From positions 1-16,497 of the forward strand of contig JACREP010000085.1 in the NCBI GenBank assembly GCA_016218185.1: 16,497 nucleotides of DNA, written 5' to 3'. Shown here in pieces: positions 13,101 to 16,497 of the stretch. This DNA comes from Candidatus Gottesmanbacteria bacterium (lineage in GTDB: Bacteria; Patescibacteriota; Microgenomatia; UBA10105; UBA927). The notes below the pieces were generated by a model, which was not told the DNA's origin, ran no database searches, and worked only from the letters and a program-made list of their open reading frames with translations. Within the stretch, counting starts at the first letter, position 1, and the number at the start of each line of letters is the position of its first letter. The position numbers and the translations under genes were made by a program.

Positions 13101-14958
13101 AAAGGTTGGCGCCGTTAATACGGGAAAGGTCCTGCTTGACGGTGATAAACTCCTCGATATCCGGATGCCAGTCCCAGAGCATAAGCATGAGAGCTCCGCG
13201 GCGGGAATTTGACGTATAAAATCCGTTGCCGGAAAGAAGATGGGTATCGGCAACCTCCAAATCATAGACCGGCGAGGGCCCTTTGGGGAGAATGCTTACA
13301 ATCGTATCCGGCACACAGGAAGCCAAAAGTTCCACATCAGGCCGATCAGGCTCGCGGATGAGTGGTGCATGCTCTTGCAAAAACAACGCTGCTTTCTGGC
13401 TGGTCGTTGGGTTGGTACGCGCCATCGTTCGCTGAAAGTAGGCAAGGTACGCGAAGCGGTCATTGACGTTAAACGGCCAACCGAACGCGCCGTCACGAAC
13501 CGATGTCTCATAATCGTTCACTTTCTCTGTCCACGGTGCAAGGATCGCGGCAAAACGCTTCATAAACGTTTGGCCGTTGACCGTTACTGCGTAGAGTGCC
13601 CTCCAGTTTTTCTCTTTTCGTTTTTGCACCTTTATCCGAGATGCAATGCCGAGATTCAGAAGAAGAAGTTGAAGCTCTTGCGCAAATTGTTTACAGACCG
13701 TCGTAATGCGCAGTCCCCCTTTCCCCCCGCGGTTGGTGCCGTCACCCATGAATACCCCGGCGATGTAGGCGGCGACAACTGACTTGGGCGAACGGAAGAT
13801 TTGTTCCGGCACGGTCACCGTGATGCTCGATTCCTTCATTAAATTATTTTTAACAAGGTACTCATTGAGTTGTCGCGAAAACATCTCCACATCCCACACT
13901 GCTCCATCGCCGTTATGGATCTTGGGTTCTATCGCAAAACATCGCGTGATAGCCCCCACAAGCGTCTTGAGATCCTCCGGCCGATCATGGGCCATGGCAA
14001 TGCGGATGCCTTTGCCGTGAGGGCTATACTCATCGGCGATTTTAGAACCGTCAGCGTGGTAGACACCGATGAGAAACGCCAGATCCCGGGTAAACTCTGT
14101 GGGGACGGTGAGGTCTTTTCTGCCGTATGAGTGTTTACTAGGAAGCGGGATATTCGTAGAGAGCGGCACGAGTGGCACATCATCACGCCAGTCTCCCAAA
14201 AGCATCACGGTGTGATCGCCTTCTCTCAGGTCAGAGAGGGGAGACAAAAAAAATTCTCCTTTCTCGTTGAAGGTCAAAAATTTATGTTCAGCCGTTACCA
14301 TGACACGCAGTCCCGACGCTGTGGTCACCTCGTAGATGTCTTTTGTACCGTTGTCGAATTTCGCCGTTACTTCTTTATACCCTTGGTGCGTTGCGGCAAA
14401 GGCACGTCCTTTTCTTGCCACTATTTCCTCAATCGGGACGAGTCCACGGTGCGTCATAATCCGCGTCCGGGGCGCAAAGCACCCCCCTTGCTGGATGATG
14501 TCCCGGGTGGCAACGGAGAAAAGCTCTGCCCAGTTGCAGGGACCGGAGGAAAATCCGTTGACTTTTTTCACCCGCGCCCCGCGGGGGCGCAGAGAGGACA
14601 GATTGATACCCACACCGCCGCCGCGCGACATAATTTCCACCATCTGGGTTAAGGTTTTAAGAATCCCGCCGCGGGAATCGTGGGGGGACGGGATGACAAA
14701 ACAATTGTAAAATGTCACCTTATATCCGGTTCCGGCCCCTGATAATATTCGGCCTCCCGGCACAAAGACAAAGTCGGCCATTGCATCGTAAAATTTTTCT
14801 TCCCACGCCTTCTGCTTTGCCTTTGGCTCAATAAGCGCTATGGCATGAGCCACGCGGCGCCACATTTCTTCCGGCGTTTTTTCAATCGCGTGACCCGCTT
14901 CGTCTTTTAAGGCATAGCGGTCAAGAAATACTGTTTGTCTGATGCCGGTAAGTTCCAT
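10126..14958 (-). CDS. nrdJ: Adenosylcobalamin-dependent ribonucleotide reductase (class II) with two inteins
   Basis: NrdJ reduces ribonucleotides to deoxyribonucleotides using a radical generated from adenosylcobalamin. The reading frame is 1610 aa. Removing inteins 160-584 and 718-1076 leaves 826 aa, a normal NrdJ length. The extein shows the first redox Cys in TFYNCFVIP (Cys86), RGGGVGINLSSLRPRG, the split QGG/SRRGALMLMLWDWHPD, the NP/CGE active-site motif with catalytic Cys1077 and Glu1079, the second redox Cys in GVCNLCSINLA, IGLGTMGLGD, QQAPTGSTSLLSGVSSGIEP and a C-terminal Cys-rich tail (CPGCGE, CKKCYSCGYSEC) that should shuttle electrons or bind zinc. There is no N-terminal ATP-cone. 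The start is 1 nt after the nrdR stop, so translation is coupled. Residues 1371-1383 (EPADAKATADKE region) come from an inserted palindrome. Confidence 0.98.
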   Translation of the reverse strand: MELTGIRQTVFLDRYALKDEAGHAIEKTPEEMWRRVAHAIALIEPKAKQKAWEEKFYDAMADFVFVPGGRILSGAGTGYKVTFYNCFVIPSPHDSRGGILKTLTQMVEIMSRGGGVGINLSSLRPRGARVKKVNGFSSGPCNWAELFSVATRDIIQQGGCFAPRTRIMTHRGLVPIEEIVARKGRAFAATHQGYKEVTAKFDNGTKDIYEVTTASGLRVMVTAEHKFLTFNEKGEFFLSPLSDLREGDHTVMLLGDWRDDVPLVPLSTNIPLPSKHSYGRKDLTVPTEFTRDLAFLIGVYHADGSKIADEYSPHGKGIRIAMAHDRPEDLKTLVGAITRCFAIEPKIHNGDGAVWDVEMFSRQLNEYLVKNNLMKESSITVTVPEQIFRSPKSVVAAYIAGVFMGDGTNRGGKGGLRITTVCKQFAQELQLLLLNLGIASRIKVQKRKEKNWRALYAVTVNGQTFMKRFAAILAPWTEKVNDYETSVRDGAFGWPFNVNDRFAYLAYFQRTMARTNPTTSQKAALFLQEHAPLIREPDRPDVELLASCVPDTIVSILPKGPSPVYDLEVADTHLLSGNGFYTSNSRRGALMLMLWDWHPDIEEFITVKQDLSRINGANLSVCVSDKFMEAVKQDADWNLVFPDTNDPDYDTKWDGYLPNWVALGKTPVVRKTIKARALWDLIAQAAWRSAEPGVVFMERYNKWFNNYYYEYVNCVNPCVTADTLVSTGNGIRSIGDLYKEGKPFTVVVDGRSYLSSAVFKTGTKQVYRLITKEGYEIRLTGDHKVYALRGKTEASKLIQGDKLTLTMGGAFGVQGTLEEGQVLGWLVGDGSMKEDVATLYFYRKEKEELAPRFAQMVAAMVDGEQIVSRSYPIAPQYVKKEDKAVIESVRLWRMAKRYGLSYKDKYAVPSVVFAGSEAMQRGFLQGLFSSDGHVAGTPVKGVSVRLTSVSKKLLIDVQRLLLNFGIVSTLYENRRDAGERMLPDGKGGKASYHCQAYHDLVISKSDLHLFAGLVGFLQEEKQEKLRSLLATYVRGPYNKTFTATVDRLEEDGVEDVFDITVADVHRFAANGIIISNCGEEGLPNFGVCNLCSINLAALVNENGEMDYQRLAEVARVGVRFQDDVIDADFYVFDEIKKVQQQGERRIGLGTMGLGDALIKMKLRYGSPESLSVIDKIYKMIRDAAYESSVEIAKEKGAFPKIDIQRHLDGYFVKQLPQDVRKKMKKHGVRNSVILQQAPTGSTSLLSGVSSGIEPVYEFEFIRRDRLGEHVLRHPLYDAWLEEFKKTHGREPKREERPEYFVSANDLTPEDHVLVQAAIQKYVDASISKTVNAPATHSVEDVKKLYTLAYEQGCKGITYMREGSRAGVLTRKEPADAKATADKEAPKPVAPPMPEVKPRPMVVHGATYQVETPVGQAYVTINTNGGNQPLEMFINVGKAGSDVTAMAEAVGRLISLMFRIASPIPTMERARKIAAELIGIGGARSLGFGENRVRSLPDAVAKVIDRHFGFFTKHRLETATPADVVHADSKPAETNSSTVLTTNGHAKEPGALQPAAPDVEPAEQPLTVPAQQMLLTERRVVTVDLCPGCGEASLVFEEGCKKCYSCGYSEC
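10812..10848. repeat. In-frame palindrome in the nrdJ linker, flanked by a hexamer repeat
   Basis: On the minus strand AAAGAA is followed by CCCGCCGACGCGAAAGC and CACGGCGGAT, then AAAGAA again, 33 nt after the first. CCGCCG and CGGCGG arms pair around a GC-rich interior. The segment encodes KEPADAKATADKE in the flexible linker between the reductase core and the C-terminal domain. The flanking hexamer may be a target duplication or chance, because it is short and A-rich. Ala/Asp/Lys linkers of this kind recur in CPR proteins (from memory). Confidence 0.6.
11731..12807 (-). other. Intein 2 of NrdJ, LAGLIDADG type (residues 718-1076, 359 aa)
   Basis: The intein starts with Cys718 (CVTADTLVSTGNGIRSIGDL, block A) right after extein NP and ends GIIISN at Asn1076, followed by extein CGE. 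Block B with Thr780 and His783 is in RLTGDHKVYA. The homing endonuclease has LAGLIDADG helices LGWLVGDGS (823-831) and LQGLFSSDGHV (924-934), and VFDITVADVHRF (1056-1067) precedes the C-terminal block. Both helices keep an acidic catalytic residue, so the endonuclease may be active. The residue before Asn is Ser, not the usual His. The +1 nucleophile for splicing is the catalytic Cys of the host enzyme, so no reductase activity is possible before splicing. Confidence 0.95.
13207..14481 (-). other. Intein 1 of NrdJ, LAGLIDADG type (residues 160-584, 425 aa)
   Basis: Extein QGG is followed by Cys160 (CFAPRTRIMTHRGLVPIEEI, block A), and the intein ends NGFYTSN at Asn584 before extein SRRGALML. 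Ser585 is therefore the +1 nucleophile. Block B is VMVTAEHKFLTF (219-230, Thr222 and His225). The endonuclease helices are LIGVYHADGS (296-305) and IAGVFMGDGT (399-408). Block F is VYDLEVADTHLLSGNG (564-579). Penultimate residue is Ser583 instead of His, as in intein 2. The codon junctions (TGC at 14479-14481 and AAT at 13207-13209) fit an exact in-frame insertion. Confidence 0.95.
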
Positions 14959-14959
14959 A

Positions 14960-15406
14960 TTAGAGAAGCTTTTTCACTTCTTTTTCAAAATCTTCTATAT
15001 CTACAAATTGCCGAAATACGCTTGCGAACCGAATATACGCTATCTTGTCCAACTTTTTCAATCTCTTTGCGACAAGTTCTCCTATCTTTTTACTTTGCAC
15101 CTCTGTCGTATCCCCGCCGATGAGTTCCCGCTCGACTTCATCCACGATCCGATCTACATCACCAGCTTTAATTGTCGTTTTGCCGCTTGCCCGCCAGATG
15201 CCGCGCCGCAATTTTTCCCGGTCAAACGTCTCGCGGCGCTCATCTTTTTTTATGACGGTGAGCGGCACATGCTCCACGCGCTCATAGGTCGTAAACCGCT
15301 TGTCGCATTTGGTGCAGCTACGCCGCCGCCGGGTGACCGTCAGATCCTCACTGTCGCGCGTTTCGATAACATCGGTATTGTCAAAATTACAGTACGGACA
15401 CTTCAT
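14960..15406 (-). CDS. nrdR: Transcriptional repressor NrdR
   Basis: NrdR senses ATP/dATP and represses ribonucleotide reductase genes by binding paired NrdR boxes. The 148-aa protein has the N-terminal zinc ribbon (Cys3, Cys6, Cys31, Cys34 in MKCPYCNFDN and CTKCDKRF), the basic DNA-binding linker TVTRRRR and a C-terminal ATP-cone domain (about 47-137) with VIKKDERRETFDREKLRRGI and RFASVFRQF. Length is standard. It is the first gene of the nrdR-nrdJ unit, with 1 nt between its stop and the nrdJ start. Two boxes upstream at 15423-15470 overlap the promoter, so it should repress itself and nrdJ together. Confidence 0.98.
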   Translation of the reverse strand: MKCPYCNFDNTDVIETRDSEDLTVTRRRRSCTKCDKRFTTYERVEHVPLTVIKKDERRETFDREKLRRGIWRASGKTTIKAGDVDRIVDEVERELIGGDTTEVQSKKIGELVAKRLKKLDKIAYIRFASVFRQFVDIEDFEKEVKKLL

Positions 15407-15422
15407 CTGTGTGAAAATACAA

Positions 15423-15438
15423 ACACTATATGTGGTGC
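15423..15438. promoter_or_regulatory. NrdR box 1 (proximal)
   Basis: ACACTATATGTGGTGC fits the palindromic NrdR consensus (ACACWATATWTWGTGT-like) in its left half and centre. It lies just downstream of the predicted transcription start of nrdR, in the leader. Confidence 0.75.
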
Positions 15439-15446
15439 CAGAACAA

Positions 15447-15475
15447 ATGCTAAGACACTAATAAAACAGAGTCAA
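15447..15475 (-). promoter_or_regulatory. Promoter of nrdR-nrdJ
   Basis: On the minus strand TTGACT (15475-15470), a 17-nt spacer and TAGCAT (15452-15447) form a sigma-70-type promoter. Start is expected near 15440, giving a leader of about 35 nt before the nrdR ATG at 15406. Confidence 0.65.
15455..15470. promoter_or_regulatory. NrdR box 2 (distal, degenerate)
   Basis: ACACTAATAAAACAGA keeps the left half of the NrdR box and starts exactly 32 bp from box 1, about three helical turns, as is typical for NrdR box pairs. It covers the spacer between -35 and -10, so bound repressor would block RNA polymerase. Confidence 0.6.
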
Positions 15476-15699
15476 CTGGCAATTTCTATATCAAAGGAGT
15501 GCAGTATTAATTTCTAGCTTCAATGGGTTTTATTGAGGAAAAAGTACGGGGAAAAAGAAACAAATAAGAGATAAGAAATAAGAGATAAGAGAAAAATAAA
15601 ACAACTCTCAAACACCTGAATACTTTTTGTTAACAAACCAGTAGAAATGCTTTGTTTTACTTATCCCTTTTCACTTATCTCTTCTCTCTCTTTTTATCC
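15476..15699. other. AT-rich intergenic spacer with tandem and inverted repeats
   Basis: No gene is seen. A perfect tandem duplication of AAATAAGAGATAAG occupies 15562-15575 and 15576-15589. Its core AAGAGATAAG is complementary to CTTATCTCTT at 15674-15683, giving a large, T-rich (on the minus strand) imperfect stem-loop. It may act as a weak terminator for the DUF5667-like gene upstream. TTTGTTAACAAA near 15627-15638 is a short palindrome. Confidence 0.6.
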
Positions 15700-16242
15700 T
15701 CATTTCATCTTCGGCACTTCTCCCTCAAGCGTTCGGACAAATTCCAAGGAACCGGTAAAACCGGCTTTCTGCGGATCAGCGGACTTCACAATGAGTTCCT
15801 CGAGTACTTCCGCGTGTTTCGTTAGTGATTTTTCTAAGCGGTCCACATCTCCCGGCAGGATCTTTCCCTGGGTTTTGAGTAAAAGAAGGTTGGAAACCGC
15901 ACGGTGCATGTACTTTTCACCTTTCGATACGACAGCCTCCGCCAATTGTGCATTACCTTTTTCCAACAGTGCCTTCCCCATAACCAACCGTTTGTCCGCC
16001 TGAAGGATGGAGAACTCTACTTTTCGGGCCGGATCAACGATAAGGAAGTCCATTATCCTGTCCCGCAGAGCTTTAATGCTATACAGCGGATGATCCGGCA
16101 ACATGCCCGGATAGGGTAATGCATATTCCGCAGTGATTGTGCTTTTTCCAAACACGGTTATGGGAGCTATAAAAATCGAAACTGCAAGAATAACGGAAGC
16201 AATGAATGATTGTTTCATATCTTTTAAGTATACTCCCCTCAT
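15700..16242 (-). CDS. Secreted DUF5667-like protein
   Basis: The protein begins with a signal-like sequence (MKQSFIASVILAVSIFIAPITVFG) and then has LPYPGMLPDHPLYSIKALRDRI, the pattern I know from DUF5667 proteins, followed by long amphipathic helices. DUF5667 has no established function, and members are usually exported in CPR and some Gram-positive bacteria. Two starts are possible. ATG 16242 overlaps the stop of the HD-domain gene as ATGA and suggests translational coupling. ATG 16218 gives a cleaner signal peptide and follows TATACT by exactly 8 nt, suggesting a leaderless internal promoter. Both may be used. I list the longer form (180 aa); the shorter one is 172 aa. Location outside the membrane is inferred. 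Confidence 0.7.
   Translation of the reverse strand: MRGVYLKDMKQSFIASVILAVSIFIAPITVFGKSTITAEYALPYPGMLPDHPLYSIKALRDRIMDFLIVDPARKVEFSILQADKRLVMGKALLEKGNAQLAEAVVSKGEKYMHRAVSNLLLLKTQGKILPGDVDRLEKSLTKHAEVLEELIVKSADPQKAGFTGSLEFVRTLEGEVPKMK
16216..16232 (-). promoter_or_regulatory. -10 box with leaderless-type spacing before ATG 16218
   Basis: On the minus strand TATACT (16232-16227) is followed by 8 nt and the ATG at 16218-16216. This is the same arrangement as before the DUF6922-like gene. No good -35 is visible. Confidence 0.4.
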
Positions 16243-16497
16243 GCAAGTTTTGCTATCTCTTTTTCCAGTTCCTTGACCTTCGGATATGACGCGTCAAGAA
16301 TTGCCTGCTGACCGGCCGGCAGATGTTCGGCATTCCATAAAGCAAATCGCCCATCTACGCCAATTATTTTATATTTCACCATTTTATCTGCAAGAAACAG
16401 GATTTTCTCTTCCCATGTCTTAGGAGCTGTCAATGGGTCAAGGATGGCATGGAGCGGATGGGCTTTTACCAGTGCCGCTACTTCCTCCATCCCTTCC
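16239..16497 (-). CDS. HD-domain protein, C-terminal part, truncated by window edge
   Basis: The visible 85 residues contain VAALVKAHPLHAIL and TWEEKILFLADKMVKYKIIGVDGRFAL, which match the C-terminal part of small HD-superfamily phosphohydrolases, where the Asp of ADK is the last metal ligand. The catalytic HD pair and upstream histidines would lie outside the window. The frame has no stop up to base 16497, so the ATG at 16490 is probably internal. The TGA stop overlaps the next ATG (16242), which suggests an operon with the DUF5667-like gene. Substrate cannot be inferred. Confidence 0.6.
   Translation of the reverse strand, partial: EGMEEVAALVKAHPLHAILDPLTAPKTWEEKILFLADKMVKYKIIGVDGRFALWNAEHLPAGQQAILDASYPKVKELEKEIAKLA

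Noticed and set aside
13296..13782. Separate ORFs in both directions within intein 1
   Set aside because: They are shadows of the intein/endonuclease frame. The intein is continuous with the nrdJ frame and needs no frameshift.
10126..14958. Idea that nrdJ is a fusion or a misassembled gene because of its 1610-aa size
   Set aside because: Both extra segments start with Cys, end with Asn, contain splicing and LAGLIDADG blocks, and their removal rejoins QGG-SRRG and NP-CGE perfectly.
1..16497. Alternative genetic code (UGA read as Gly)
   Set aside because: Several genes end in TGA at family-typical positions, including the 696-aa gene and the HD-domain gene, and no conserved glycine requires TGA.
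1..16497. CRISPR array or transposase-bearing insertion sequence
   Set aside because: No regularly spaced repeats with unique spacers and no transposase were seen. The palindromes are single, short and of different kinds.

Overview
The window looks like a chromosomal piece of a Patescibacteria/CPR bacterium (Parcubacteria-like). The supporting signs are a CPR-style VirD4-like ATPase with two small-family companions, a DUF5667-type secreted protein, an ATP-grasp D-Ala-D-Ala ligase of the short 'EGLGG.VREAQIPA' subtype, apparent -10 boxes placed directly in front of start codons, and many short palindromic elements. The lineage is an inference from gene content only. TGA is used as a normal stop, so the SR1/Gracilibacteria code is excluded.

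Layout: (1) 2-1111, + strand: the 3' part of tsaD (tRNA t6A synthesis), carrying three separate in-frame palindromic insertions. (2) 1108-2483: a small unknown gene on the minus strand, diverging from a probable DUF6922 gene followed by an overlapping AbiEii-like nucleotidyltransferase, a candidate toxin-antitoxin or defence module. (3) 2511-4227, minus: idi (isopentenyl-diphosphate isomerase, with a perfect 33-bp hairpin built into its reading frame), a tRNA-Ile with a UAU anticodon, and a ddl-like ligase. (4) 4275-9182, minus: a three-gene unit (696-aa unknown, 149-aa unknown, VirD4-like ATPase). (5) 9183-9454: an intergenic stretch packed with hairpins, including a minus-strand terminator. 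(6) 9455-15406, minus: the deoxyribonucleotide module nrdR - nrdJ - pduO-type adenosyltransferase. NrdJ is the coenzyme-B12 class II ribonucleotide reductase and is interrupted by two LAGLIDADG inteins. One intein splits the NPCGE active-site motif exactly in front of the catalytic cysteine. A promoter with two NrdR boxes 32 bp apart precedes nrdR. (7) 15407-16497, minus: an AT-rich spacer, a DUF5667-like secreted protein and the end of an HD-domain protein.

The nrd unit is self-consistent: the repressor NrdR controls the operon, the adenosyltransferase makes adenosylcobalamin, and NrdJ uses it to make deoxynucleotides. The most unusual theme is the population of short palindromes that sit in frame inside essential enzymes (tsaD x3, idi, nrdJ) as well as between genes. 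It resembles in principle the Rickettsia palindromic elements that live inside coding sequences. The insert sizes (30, 84, 42, 33 and 33 nt) are all multiples of three and together account for the extra length of TsaD and IDI relative to their families. A second theme is identical spacing (8 nt) between -10 boxes and the first base of three ATGs and of one tRNA, which suggests leaderless transcription.
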